Source of the DNA: Sclerotinia nivalis
Taxonomy: Eukaryota > Ascomycota > Leotiomycetes > Helotiales > Sclerotiniaceae
Direction of reading: 5' to 3'
DNA length: 64,000 bases
Assembly (NCBI GenBank): GCA_029531795.1
Contig: JAPEIS010000014.1
Span: 1,798,001-1,862,000 of the forward strand
Below are positions 37,571 through 50,534 of this stretch, in pieces; position 1 is the stretch's first letter, and each line of letters opens with the position of its first letter. The notes beneath the pieces were generated by a model. It was given only the letters and a program-made list of their open reading frames with translations, did not search any database and was not told the origin of the DNA. A program made the position numbers and the translations under genes.

Positions 37571-40500
37571 ATGGATGACTTATTTGATGCCTTCGAGGAT
37601 AAACCCCAGACGGCTGCTCCCAGCAGACCCAAAAAGGCAAAGAAAGACAAGAAAGATCGCAGCAAGAAAAGAAATGCGAATGGTGAAGTGAAGCCAATTG
37701 CTGATGCGCAAGATGGGGATTCCGATATGATTGATGCTGAGGAACCGGTAGTAGAAGCAGATGCAGAGGAAGAGGATATTGAAGAAGTGGACGAGATTAG
37801 TGAAGCAAAGGACGCAAAGCGACGCAGAAAGGAAACAGAATCCGAACCAGTGGTTACGGACACCTTCGAGACAGCACAATCGCGAGAATTGGCAGCTTCA
37901 GCGGGATTACAGGGCGCCCCAGAAGAAAAGGCATTGGTACTACAGCACAACATTCAACATCAAGTTTCTTTACCTCCAGATTACGATTACATTCCGATAT
38001 CACAGCACAAGGCCCCCGCTGAACCCGCTAGAACTTGGCCTTTCGAGTTGGATCCTTTCCAAAAGGTTGCTATTGCATCAATTCAGAGAAATGAGAGTGT
38101 ACTGGTATCGGCGCATACCAGTGCGGGAAAAACTGTCACAGCAGAATATGCGATTGCGCAATGCCTCAAGAATAACCAAAGAGTCATCTACACAAGTCCC
38201 ATCAAAGCTTTGAGTAATCAGAAATATCGAGAGTTTACTGCGGATTTTGGAGACGTTGGTTTAATGACTGGAGATGTCACAATCAACCCCACTGCGACCT
38301 GTCTGGTTATGACAACAGAAATTTTACGATCTATGTTATACAGAGGATCTGAGATTATGAGAGAAGTTGCTTGGGTTGTCTTTGATGAAATTCATTATAT
38401 GAGGGACAAAGCTAGAGGTGTGGTTTGGGAAGAGACTATCATCTTATTACCAGATAAGGTCAGATATGTCTTCTTGTCTGCAACTATTCCAAATGCTATG
38501 CAATTTGCCGAATGGATCACAAAAACTCACAACCAACCATGTCACATTGTTTACACAGATTTTCGACCTACTCCCTTACAACACTATTTCTTCCCAGCTG
38601 GTGCAGATGGTATACATTTGATTGTTGATGAGAAGGGGAACTTCAGAGAAGATAACTTTTCAAAAGCCATGGCAACAATTGAGGAGAAAAAAGGTTCTGA
38701 TCCAGCAGATATCAATGCAAAGCAAAAGGGGCGTGGTAAAGACAAGAAGACCAACAAGGGAGCCAATAAGGAGGGATCGGATATTTACAAGATTGTTCGA
38801 ATGATCATGTTGAAGCATTACAATCCTGTTATTGTTTTCAGTTTCAGTAAGAGAGAGTGCGAGGCATATGCATTGCAAATGAGCTCCATGGCTTTTAACG
38901 ATCAATCTGAAAAGGACATGGTTTCGAAAGTCTTCGAGAGTGCAATCGAGTCTCTATCAGAAGAGGATAGGACGCTACCACAAATACAACACATCTTGCC
39001 ATTGTTGAGACGTGGTATCGGTGTACATCATTCTGGGCTTCTTCCTATTCTTAAGGAAACCATCGAAATTTTGTTCCAGGAGAATTTGATCAAGGTTCTT
39101 TTTGCTACAGAGACCTTCTCTATTGGTCTGAATATGCCTGCCAAGACTGTCGTCTTCACTAGCGTTGAGAAGTTTGATGGTGAGAAGATGCGATATTTGA
39201 CACCATCCGAGTTTGTGCAAATGTCCGGTCGTGCTGGTCGTCGTGGTCTTGATGATAGAGGTATCGTTATCATGATGATAAATGACAAGATGGAGCCAGA
39301 GAGTGCCAAGACAATTGTACGAGGAGAGCAGGACAAGCTCAATTCAGCTTTCTACCTTGGTTATAACATGATTCTTAACCTGATGCGTTTGGAGGGAATA
39401 TCACCGGAATTTATGCTAGAGCATTGTTTTTACCAATTCCAAAACACTTCGAGTGTCACTGGCCTTGAAAAGGAACTTCAAGATTTGCAACTTGCAAGAG
39501 ATGATGTTCAAATTCCAGATGAAGCTACCATTAAGGATTACTACGATCTTCGACAACAGCTTACCACATATACCAAGGGTATGCGCGATGTCATCAACCA
39601 CCCCAACTATTGTCTGCAGTTCATGCAACCAGGACGAGTCGTTCATATCAAACACCAAGATCATGATTTCGGTTGGGGAGCAGTTGTCAAGTTTACACCA
39701 CGACGACCTGCCAAGGGATCTTCGGTAGAATACCCCCCACAACAATCATACATTCTCGATGTGCTTTTGTTAGTTTCTTCAGACAGTACCGTTGTCACAC
39801 AAACACAAAATGACTTGCCATTGGGTGTTACACCACCGGGTGAGGGCGATAAGGGCAAGATGGAAGTTGTTCCAGTACTTCTGTCATGTGTTGAAGCTAT
39901 TGGACATGTTCGCATCTTCCTTCCAAAGGACCTTCATCCAGCCAATGAACGAAATCAAATTCGTAAATCTCTTGAGGAAGTCAAACGCCGTTTCCCAGAT
40001 GGTATCGCAGTCCTGGATCCCATTGAAAACATGGGTATTACAGACGATTCATTTAAGAGACTCCTTCGCAAGATTGAAGTTCTTGAATCCCGTTTACTCT
40101 CAAACCCCCTCCACAATTCTCCCCGTCTCCCAGATCTCTACAACAAATATGCTGGTAAACTAGATATTACCAAACAAATCAAAGAAAAGCGCAAGGCTAT
40201 CACCTCCGCCTTGAGTATCATGCAACTCGATGAACTTAAGTCCCGCAAACGTGTCCTTCGTCGTCTAGGCTTCATAAACGAACAAGAAGTAGTCGAACTC
40301 AAGGCCCGTGTCGCATGTGAAATCTCATCTACAGGCGATGGTCACGAACTTCTACTCTCTGAACTTCTATTTAATGGTTATTTCAACGATTTAACTCCCG
40401 AAATGTGCGCAGCTGTCCTTTCGGTTTTCATTTTCGAAGAAAAGAGTCAATGTCCTCCGCTTAGAGAGGAATTGGCAGCTAAATATCGAGAAATTCAAGC

Positions 40501-40893
40501 TCAAGCTAGGATCATCGCCAAGGTTACTGCGGAGAGTAAATTGAAGATGAATGAGGAAGAATATGTGACTAGTTTCAAATGGCAACTTATGGAAGTTGTT
40601 TATGTGTGGGCACAAGGAAAGAGTTTTGCGGAGATTTGGTAAGTTTTCTCACTCCTACATTCTTTGTCGCCTTGAGTTTCTCGTGTGTGAAAATACTAAC
40701 ATATCTCTACAGTAAAATGACAGACGTCTACGAAGGATCCCTCATCCGTCTCTTCCGTCGTCTCGAAGAACTTCTTAGACAAATGGCTCAAGCAGGAAAA
40801 GTCATGGGTTCGGATGAGGTATCAAATAAATTCGACGAATCGCTTAAGAAAATCAGGAGAGATATCGTTGCGGCGCAGAGTTTGTATCTGTAA
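37571..40893 (+). CDS. MTR4: ATP-dependent RNA helicase Mtr4/Dob1 (DExH, exosome cofactor)
   Basis: Two exons (37571-40638, 40713-40893) give 1082 residues, matching the family. An acidic/basic disordered N-terminus precedes the helicase core, with motif I SAGKT (about 184-188), DEIHYM (about 272-277), motif III SAT, and motif [12 protein letters not shown] (about 549-558). An arch/KOW insertion follows (about 600-840), then the DSHCT C-terminal domain, ending [20 protein letters not shown] across the last intron. Mtr4 unwinds RNA in the nucleus and feeds it to the exosome, alone or in the TRAMP complex. The very long first exon with one intron near the 3' end is clear. The frame is intact. 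Confidence 0.97.
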
Positions 40894-41866
40894 ACTTGTC
40901 GTATTTATGACACTTATATCAGTGGTCTGCAATCTCTAAACTTCCAAAATCTAGTCTTCTATTCCAGCTTCGAAAGTCGAGATACCTCTTACATTAATTA
41001 GATGTGGCATTGTGGCATTACGGTGGATTTTTTTTCCATGTTCAAATTTCTTTTCATTTATCATAAAGGAGTATGGATTCTAAAAATGCATACATGGATG
41101 GTGAGTGGAGTTTTTTTTTCAATTGCAATTGCAGTTTTCTTGGTGAGTAAGTTGCAGAAGGATGTTGTGGTTCGATGAATATGTGAATACCTAGATAGTT
41201 TTCTTTTCTCTTCTCTTGTCTCCTCCAAAAGCTAAGATGGGAATGGAGTGCTGTGTTAGGAATGCGATTGGTATTGTGTCTCTCTAGATGAGAGGGAAAA
41301 GAAAGGAAAGAAAGGAAAGTCTGTATTTACTCATGGAATGAGAATATAAGAGTTTTTTGCCTTGTGAATATAATCCTCACCACCTCATCCCCGTATCAAA
41401 ACTAAAAAACTCACTTCAAAATTCAAAAGTATCACTCAATTACATATATACCTCCTACAACCCACCTCACGTAACACAAAAAACACCGGTTCAACTTTAA
41501 AATATCCCATTCCCTATTGTATCGTGAAACATATATAAATATCTAGTATATACCCGACATTTTGTATATGTATTTTCCTTTTTTCTTCTTTTTTCTTTTT
41601 TCACCTCTATCCGAATACTTCCGGATGGGTGGTAGAAGAGAAGTTCCGTATGCAGGGCGCCGATGTGGCTTTTTGTGAGATGTGGGAGATGTACGATGTG
41701 TACGATGCGATGTGTGTAATGTGTGTTCGCCTCATTATTTGTATATTTATAGTTTCTTGAGCTTGTGTTTGGATTTGGGAGTTTGGGCTTGGAGTTCGGC
41801 GTCGAGTTGGGAGTTGAGTTGAAACTTCTCTGATTTGATGGAGATTGAAATGGAGATGGAGATTGA

Positions 41867-41919
41867 AATTGGAAAGAAAAGAAACGGGAAGCAAAGAAAG
41901 AGGAAGGGAAGGAAAAAAG

Positions 41920-41950
<31 letters not shown>

Positions 41951-42007
41951 GAAAAGAGAAAAGAAAAGAAAAAAGAAAAGAAAAGAAAAGAAAAGAAAAG
42001 AAAAGAA
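41867..42007. repeat. Polypurine tract, AAAAG-type units
   Basis: About 140 nt almost wholly A and G on the plus strand, including many consecutive AAAAG pentamers (41920-42006). Confidence 0.95.
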
Positions 42008-42279
42008 ATACGAATAGAAAAGTGGCTACCGAGTACTCAACGCAAAATCCCTAGAAGAGGAACGAGCAACAACAACAATCGTAACACCAACCACCGTAAT
42101 ACAGCAACAATTAAAATAGCATCAAGATTCAATGTATACGTAACAGTAACACTTTGACATTTGCAAAATCGATAACTCTTTTGTATAAGTACTTGGAAAG
42201 ATGATTCATCATGTGATATTATACTATACTGATGGACGTAATACGAAAAGCCGAGAGAAAAATAAAAATCGAGATAAAT

Positions 42280-42500
42280 AAATCTTATTATAAATTACGA
42301 TATATATATTATTATATTATATTTCTTTTTATATTTAATATTTTTATTTTTATTTTAGAAATTCTTATTTAATAATTTAATAAATAGAAAACTTAAAAAA
42401 AATATCTAAATATAAAAAGAAATATAAAATATTTTCCGTTTTATATATCTTTATAATAAAACTCGTATCGAATAATATTCTACGATTATTTATATATATA
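42280..42500. other. AT island
   Basis: About 220 nt nearly free of G and C, unlike the flanks. It could be a RIP-affected remnant, a mitochondrial DNA fragment or simple-sequence drift. No open frame. Confidence 0.7.
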
Positions 42501-44282
42501 GAGAATTTTACAAGTTAAAGAAGCGGTGGGAGAAATAGATCTACTACTAAACAAAAGATCTAGAATCCGCCACGGGGCCCATACGATCTAGAGAGTTGAA
42601 GTGCATTTTCCTATCACATTTGAAATTCCCATATCGAGACGGAATGGAAGAAATGTAATGGGATGGGTGGAATAAACTAGGAATTCGAGTTGTGATGGAA
42701 TAAAATCTAAAATCGAGTACTCTCAGTATCATCAACCAAACCTTCTATTGAACAATGCGAAAATAAGAGAAAGAGAACTGTTCGTATAACTTCTTAATTT
42801 CAAACACTATATACGGATTTCATAGACTACGATAGAATAAAGATTCCCCGCCCCCAAACCGATTTGTACAATGTCTTTATGCAAGATTATCAGAATGAAT
42901 GCAATTGATGTACGATGTAACCCCTGAGTTGTAGCTTATTTTAGAGTGACATTCGAGAAGTCTGGCTTCCTCTTTCTGCCGCTTTCCTTCTCCAGGTACA
43001 TCAATTCCCCTGTTCTTGTGGAGGATTGGGTTTTTTTTTGTGGTACTTGAGATGTTTTGTTATGCGGGTGGCCGTTTATGGGGATCTGTAATCGATTGAT
43101 TGTTTTGTTTGGATGGGCTGGTAGATACCTTAGATAGATATCTGTAAGCGCATGCGTGTTTTTGTGAGTTTTGATATTTATTACTGTACTTGGTTATTTG
43201 GTGAATAAATGTTTATTTCCGTAGGTACCATTGGTGTTATTACGATGAATAAAATACCAAAGTTTTCTTTCTATTTCCTCTTCTATATTTATATAGTAAA
43301 TAATAAGAAATGGTCTAAGAGTAATAGTTTCCGGGTATCCTTCGTACTACTACAGTCTAGGAAATCCGCAGCTAGGAGAAAAGTTCTCGGCGTTGAAACT
43401 AGTTTGATGGATAAGGCAATGAAAGTCAGGTACCCTTTTGCATCCGTTTTCGGACCAGACTTGGTTTGAAGTTAGCTATGCCACGCCATAACTTTCGTAC
43501 GGAGACTTATTTGGGGTATGCATTCGCGTATGTACTCTGTATGTACTCTGTATGTTACGCATTGAAAAGTTGGAGGAGGAACGTTGGAATGCCTGGTTTG
43601 CTTGCCATTGATACTTGGATGGGTGATGTGAAGAACACCTACCTACCCAAAAGAACTCGAACATCTATGTAATCTTTTTGTGCTAGAGCGAGTCTTGTGG
43701 AAGTTGTGGCGGATCGGTTTATTGAATGGATCGAGGGGTTAGACTGTGAGAGTAGGGAGGAAGTAGTATTGGTAGGATTAATATTGATTCGGATGAAGAT
43801 ATTATTAACTCGTATATAAATAAAGAAGATAAATGGAACCCTATACAGGATATATAGAGCACATGTATAATAAGTACAAGTTCACTATCACTAGATGTAA
43901 CAATGTGAATATGGATACCAAGATAAAAAGCCGTTTCTCAAAGCGTTCCCAAGAATAAACACTAGGTGAGACTTTAAGACTTTACATCTGTTCCTGTCTA
44001 CCCACAACGCCATTCATTATTAGTGTACCTTGAAAGAAGATCGGCAAACGCTATACTAGGGGTGACAATCAACTTTACGGAGTACCAAGTTTATTTATTT
44101 GATCCCTTCTCTTAAATCCTCAAATCCTTTATGGGTTATGATAACTCCCTTGTTTGTCTGACAAATGATTTTCACATATCGGGGAACGCGAGTGCGATGT
44201 TGAAGGATGATTTGATGAGAGGATCGATATTGTGAAAGTTATAGAAATGAGTACTAGGTATATTGTAAAGGAGAGGCAGATG

Positions 44283-44330
44283 GATGATTGAAGATGATTG
44301 AAGATGATTGAAGATGATTGAAGATAATTG
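44283..44330. repeat. 10-nt tandem repeat, GATGATTGAA unit
   Basis: Four to five consecutive decamers, the last with one change. Confidence 0.9.
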
Positions 44331-45660
44331 ATGGTAATGGTTGGTGTACGGGGTAATCAAGATGAATTGATGCTACCTATCTAAAATATATATATCTAGA
44401 ATCGAAAGTCTAATTTGATATTAGTACATTCATTGGAATAAAATAGTATTGTTCGCTTTCTTTTTCCGTCTTCTTTTCATATTACTTCATTTAATGTTGA
44501 AAATCCATTTGCTTCTTCTCTGCTTTCCCTGGAGAAGATCATTCGCTACTTAGGGAACGATAAGGAATAGTATTTTTTCCAAGGTGACAACGCGCTTTTT
44601 ATATTTTGCTTGGTAGATAGATACCAGATAGTGTTTGGAGAACTGGAGGGAAAAGAGGAAAGAGGAAAGAGGAAAGAGAAGAGAGAAGGGATTTAAGGAA
44701 AACATATCTGGAAACTAGAGACACTCAGCCAGATCAGACTCAGATTTCAAATTATGCATTTTCATCCATTCATTCCCCAAATTTATTAATCCAATCCAAC
44801 CAGAAATAATTCCTAGGTACGACTTTAACTACCTACCTACCTTGAACACCCACGCAACATTCAACATTCCCTTTCCCCATACAACAACTTTACCATTTAC
44901 CCTCCTCTCTAGTCAGAACCATAAAATCTTTAGACTCATTTTAGAATATTCAATTCGTTTTTATGAAATATTCCACTTTACTCTTTTCATCTACATCTAT
45001 CTCACTTTATCAATTCACTTCTCTTGAACAATTACTATTTAGATTCATACAATCGTACAATCATACAATCATACCCAATCCTAATTCTATCTAGATTTCT
45101 TGGAAAAAAGAATTGCCTGCTTCTCCCTTCTTTTTGACCCTTTTCCAGAGGTTTATCTTTCCAGTCAATTCAAGTACTCCAACAGTTTACCTAAGGACCA
45201 AGGTGTTGATTGATTGATTGATTGATTTCATTAAGCAACAGTGGGGATCAAGGGGAAGTCCTTCATAGCTTCATTGTCCACCGTATTCCAAAGGGTCTGA
45301 TCTACAAATCCTCCCTTCTAGCATCAACCTTGATTCTTCACAACATACCTCTCAGATAGGCCACCAAATTTCAAAAGGAGCTCGCTGTGTATTACATTGT
45401 TGGAAAAGCGTATAAACTTTCGCCAGGTCTTTGAGATTACGAGGATCTTCTCTCACTTTATCCACGAAACATTTGATCATCCCTCCCTCTCTCCAAATCT
45501 AACAACTTTCTCCTGAAGTTCGCGGTAATAGCGTCCACCACTCTTCGATTCGATGTCATACTGAAAGGGCTTTCAGTTACCTACCACTGGCAAATCTGCC
45601 AATTCAACCTTTCAATTCTAATAAATCCGTACATTTGCCTCGAATAAATTTCCATTCGCC

Positions 45661-48600
45661 ATGGATAACGATTCTACTTCGGCTCCTCTCGCAGATTACT
45701 TCTGGATCGCGGGGATTGATTCTTTACAGTATGGACCCGAGGTTTTCCCCTCAAACCCAAGGGATAGATCAAACAACAACATACAAACGCCCCCCTCTCC
45801 TCAAGTCGATGCTACGATAGAAGAAAGTCCGGAAGGTGAAAACTCACCTCCTCCAAATACCAACCGAGCTTCAGCACGCCATTCCCGCAACAACTCATGG
45901 AATCGTCTGAGCAAACAAACTTCGCATGATTCGCGGAGCTCAATATCCACTCTTGATGAGCTTGAAGGGACTGCGAGCAATCGAAGTAGCATGACAATAA
46001 AAGCGGGTGAGACCGGTTATCTTAATGGTAATGGTAATGGTAATGGAAATGGAAATGGCACGAAAGCCGAAGGAGGAATATTTGCAAATTTCGACTTCGA
46101 TAAAGCTCTACTGAAGTTTGCGAACGAGCGGGAGAATTTCCTAGATGATTTGAGTTTTAGTGCTGGAGCCACAACGCAAGCTGCGCCTCCTATGACAAAT
46201 CCAAGGACTTCGAGATTGAGAGTGGAAGATGCAGAAAACATACATAGGAGAAGTCCGACATTGAGGAGTGTTGGTGGAAGTATAAGGAGAAGAATTAGTT
46301 TCAGAGATCTGAACAGCGTAAAGAGGCAACCTTCCATGGCAGGTAGAAGTAGTAAGTCTTACATTTTGCGTTCCGACACGGCACATGTATTACATGCATT
46401 GCATACTTCCAAGAGAATCTGAGCCGCATACCTCTCAAATCTTTCAACGCGTATACTGACAATTTTAATAGTGTCGGTCCGAACTTCGAGGCGCTTGAGC
46501 AATTACAATTCCGTCATTCCTCCTCCAGAGCCCCTGAATCTGGACCCTGATATGCACCCTTTGAAACGACGTTTCGAACCGGTTTTACTCGATAGGTACC
46601 CACCAAAACATGCGACAGAGGAATTACCGAGGAGAGGTAGATTTCCTGATTACGTCCCCATGTTTGCATTTCCAAACGATATCAATATTGTTTCTTCTGA
46701 CGAACGACCACGATCGACCTGGCATGGATTTGCCATGACCTCAGATGACAATTCCAAAATATATGGTATTACGGTAATTGTTTGGAAGCCACTGGATCAG
46801 GAAGCGGCTGGAAATGTTGAAAGAAGATGCGAGGCTTGGAGACAAGACCATATGACGAACGAAGAGCGAGAACTTGCGGCTAGCTTGGGAGAACGATTGG
46901 CTGCGGAGCGCGCCCATCTTTCGCAGTTGCTAGCAGAGTTGCCCACTGTTGTTTCTGGCTCGGCTGCTAGAGAACAATTGGAGGAGCAGATCAGTGCGGT
47001 GGAGGAGAAGATTACTTTGATGACTGACATGTTGCGCCCGGTCAGACACGGCGCAGCAGCCAAAATTGAGGGATTAACCGATGGGGAGACGGGGCTTTGG
47101 ATACCTAGAGCGTATGGAATCCTTGGCAGAGATGGAAGTATGACAAGCTTCTGGAAGGAATGGCTGAAGGCTGTTGTGGTACCTATGACCGATGGTGGAA
47201 TCCTCCGCGTTCCTGCAAGCTCGCCAAAGATCGGTAGATGGCAACCCCTGGAGAGGTACGTTGTCAACCTGTGTACCGAAGCACTAAGCCCGATATCCTC
47301 GAAAACCCAAATTGAAATCGCAGTGCGGGAACTGCGGCTTTTTGCACGAAAGGAAGCACCGAACGAATTACCTGAATCACGAAACACCGATATTTATGCA
47401 CTATTTAGAGCTTTGAGTATACCCAATATCGTCGCTCTGGTAGAATTTATGTTGTCGGAATCGAGAATCATTTTACTGTCATCCCATACAGCTATGTTAC
47501 ATCTTGCTAGTAAGGCTTTGGTCAGTCTCTTATACCCACTGAAATGGGCAAGCATTTTCATTCCAGTTCTACCAGCTAGATTGATCTCCGCGCTGGAAGC
47601 GCCTTGTCCTTATATTGTTGGGATTGAGAGGAGATATGATAATATAGTACTTCCGGAGGATGATTACGTTTTCGTGGATTTGGATCAAGATTCGGTTGAG
47701 TCCACGGCCCCACCTGTGTCATTACCACGACAACAACGTCGAAAGCTTGTATCCCTCCTGCAACTGGCAGCTCCACACCACAATAAATGTGGCGTAGAGG
47801 TAGCACCGCCACCTTATGCTGTCGAAACTTTCCCTTATGATGCATTCTCATCGGAGAACGAATCGATATTTACCCAAAATGCACCTACTGGCACTTTGGG
47901 TAAGTACGTTAGTCAGAACTCGACCACATTTGGAGAGCCGGATCTGCAAAAGAGAAAGAGGCCTTTGGTTTTCAATGCATTCTTGCAATCGAAGAACGAC
48001 CACACTCGGGTTGAGCGTCCATCGACCAGCAGGTCCAGTAAGACCAGTCCACCAACATCCTTGTCACCTGTCTCTGGACATTGCCCACCAATGCCTACAA
48101 CTCCCATCTCTCGAAATGATTCCGGCTTTGCTCTCACGGCTACATTGAGAGAAAAGAGGTCTGGTCATTTTGATGCAAACTCGAGACGTAGTTCCTCATT
48201 TGGTTTGGAACGACAGCCAACACTTCGTAGACCGAGTGCACCATTTGTCAATGGTCATTCGGCTAGTCTTTCCACTTCTGCTGTTTCCATCGGCGATAGC
48301 AAATCTATGTATGGTTATACGCCATCTGCTTATGCACCATCTGCCTATGCAGCATCCACTATCGCTGCATCAACAATCATGCCCAACATGCTCATGCAGC
48401 CGGTTCGAAACACGGAGACGACAATATGGGTAGAAGGACATTGTTTTGTCTATAATGCCAATGACATGGGATCCGTATGCTCAATCTGTGATGAGAGGGC
48501 CGAGGGTGATGGCATGTACAGTTGTAACGCCTGCAGCACAGTCTGTCATGGTCGCTGTTTAGGTTGGTGTTCGCTTGTGTGTCCATCCGCCTTTCATTCA

Positions 48601-49211
48601 GATCGTGTACGTGCAGCTTTCGTTCGTTGTTTCGCAAATTTGTTTTACACTTACAGAAAGCACCTTGGGCGACCGTCAAAAGAGCAAAAGTCAAGAGGAC
48701 AATTATATGGTTTTGACATGACTGGTTTCTTGAAGAGTCTCCCAAGCGATCAACAAGAATATATTACGATGCTGCAACAGACACAAGGTAAATCAATTTC
48801 ATGCTATATTTTGTGAACAATACTAATCTTGGCATAGCTTTCAACGAATTTATTCATGAACGGGAAACTAAACAATCGAACGATCGAGACATTCAATTGT
48901 TCGACTCAATCATTCAAGCTAAGAAATCAAGAGGTCGCGCAGCATTCTTCTCTTCGAAATCATCACTTCGACCTAGTTTCCTTGAGGATACATCAGATCA
49001 CTTATGGCGCTCCGCATTAGTTCCAGTACCTAGGGATGCCAAATTCCCGGGTGACTATAGGACGATCATCTCCAGAATTCCAGCACAACTGGATATTGGA
49101 TTAATGAAAGAACCACGCAGCGTTGCCGGAGTGCCTCGTATGGATATGCCAGGAAAACGAGTAGGTCGCAAAGCAGTTCCAAGCATGTTAGGTGGTAGGG
49201 GAATAATCTGA
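45661..49211 (+). CDS. DENN-domain protein with C1-type zinc finger, putative Rab GEF
   Basis: Three exons (45661-46351, 46472-48787, 48838-49211) give 1126 residues. The first 230 are Ser/Asn-rich and include a Gly-Asn dipeptide run (about 121-131). The uDENN region follows (about 250-350, with WHGFAMTSDDNSKIYG), a helical insert, then cDENN (about 439-625: WIPRAYGILG, IPNIVALVEFMLSESRIILLS, APCPYIVGI). A low-complexity linker leads to a C1-like finger (about 885-938: HCFVY, CSICDERAEGDGMYSCNAC, CHGRCLGWC) and dDENN (about 970-1040), spanning intron 2 at AFNEFIHERE. DENN modules exchange GDP for GTP on Rab GTPases in membrane traffic, and the C1 part may bind lipid. Which Rab is unknown. The ATG sits in CGCCATGG context. 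The frame is intact. Confidence 0.9.
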
Positions 49212-50297
49212 GAATGAATAGATGGAAAAGTGTGGTTGAATATGAGAATGAGATAAGACGAGATCGACGGATCCGAAATTACGACAAAGAAACCAGATAA
49301 ATACACGCCCAAATTTAATTTGGAGGAAAGGATACGAAAAGCGAGAGAAAGTGAGAAAGAAAGCAATTTGACATTAAATTCAGTGCAAGATGCGAACGAG
49401 ATGTGTAAGATATCCAAGCGAGGAGTTTAAGAGATTCGTTTGATTTTTTTGATCGTTCTTTTTCATCATAAGTCCATGAAACGAGAAAATAGTGGCAAAA
49501 ATCACAGGGTGGGTATGGATGGATGGATATATGTGTGGTGTAAATAGGTGTTGAGTGGAAGCCAATTTTTGTTTCGGGTTGATTTTTGGGGTGGGATGGA
49601 GGGTAGATTGTTTGGGGGGAAAGGGGTCGGGGTTTAATATGGAGAAGACAGAGGGGTAAGAGAGAACGAGGTGGGAGAGGGACGAGATGAGATGATGTTG
49701 TTGGATTGCGAATTGGAATGAATGGCTGGATGGATGTACGTGTTGGGATATGATAGTGAGCAACAAAGAAGATTGGTTGATTGTATCTTGTCATTTACCA
49801 TTTGCCATTTGCAGCTTGCTTTAACTCGCTCGGTTGAAGGTTTAGGGAAAGGCGATGATGGAATGCAAAACATGCGATGCGGGTGTACGGAGAGGAGAGA
49901 TGAGAAATTAATGTGAGGATGCCGGTTAGATAGATATGCATGAATGGGTGAGAGGATGTAATGAGAAGAAGAACACAAGCAGTATCGATGTGGATGGGGC
50001 GATAGAATAAAAGAGGAATGTACAGATGGATAGATACATTTAGTTACCGCGAGAGAGAGACACGGATAGTGTAAATGCAATGCAGTGCTTTGAATAAATA
50101 CATGAATAAATATATAGCTTTTTGCTGTACTGTGCTGTGCTGATAGGTCCCTAGTAACTATGTTTTCGGCGTAAGTTGAATAGTGGGTAGTGAGTATTGG
50201 GTGGTGGGTATATATATAAGCTATGGTTGATTTTGTATATAGTATTTGAAATCATTGTAGAGTAGGTGAATTCGGGTTGGTTTTCGATGTTCGAAAA
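49212..50297. other. Intergenic, 3' flank of the DENN gene
   Basis: Purine-rich on the plus strand over much of its length. Minus-strand open frames at 49315-50080 reflect this pyrimidine-rich complement and are not called. Confidence 0.4.
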
Positions 50298-50534
50298 ATG
50301 GTTTATCTTCTGATTTTAGTTTTTTCAACAGTTGTTTGTGTAACAATGGCGGGAGCGATAAATTCTGGCAGTGGTATTACTTCGTGTTCTCAAGTGGGAA
50401 ATGATAGGATGGATCTTTTGAATCGATCGAGGGCTATACGAATTAGGCGACCATACGAAGCATACGAACCACACGCATCGGATTTCCAGTCTTCTGAATT
50501 ACCCTCTGGTGATATCTACAGTGAGGAAGAATGA
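50298..50534 (+). CDS. Possible small secreted protein
   Basis: A 78-codon frame starts with ATG at 50298 in a good context (CGAAAAATGG). Residues 2-18 are strongly hydrophobic (VYLLILVFSTVVCVTMA), followed by AGA and a polar mature part: a textbook signal peptide with likely cleavage after about residue 20. The mature part has a basic run IRIRRP and an acidic end (SGDIYSEEE) and only one cysteine. I recognise no family. It could be a short secreted peptide or effector-like protein, a first exon or a chance frame. The region around it is otherwise empty. Confidence 0.35.
   Translation: MVYLLILVFSTVVCVTMAGAINSGSGITSCSQVGNDRMDLLNRSRAIRIRRPYEAYEPHASDFQSSELPSGDIYSEEE

Larger units (their letters stand above)
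40894..45660. other. 4.8-kb interval between MTR4 and the DENN gene
   Basis: No recognisable gene. It contains a long A/G tract (41867-42007), a very AT-rich island (42280-42500), a decamer repeat (44283-44330), and from about 44700 a pyrimidine-rich stretch that may be the promoter and a long 5' leader of the DENN gene. Open frames here are short and low in complexity. Confidence 0.5.

Noticed and set aside
46022..46060. GGTAAT-type repeat in the DENN gene
   Set aside because: It is in frame and encodes a Gly-Asn run, so it is ordinary coding low complexity, not a separate element.
49315..50080. Three overlapping minus-strand frames rich in Pro/Ser/His
   Set aside because: They mirror a purine-rich 3' flank; several frames are open at once.
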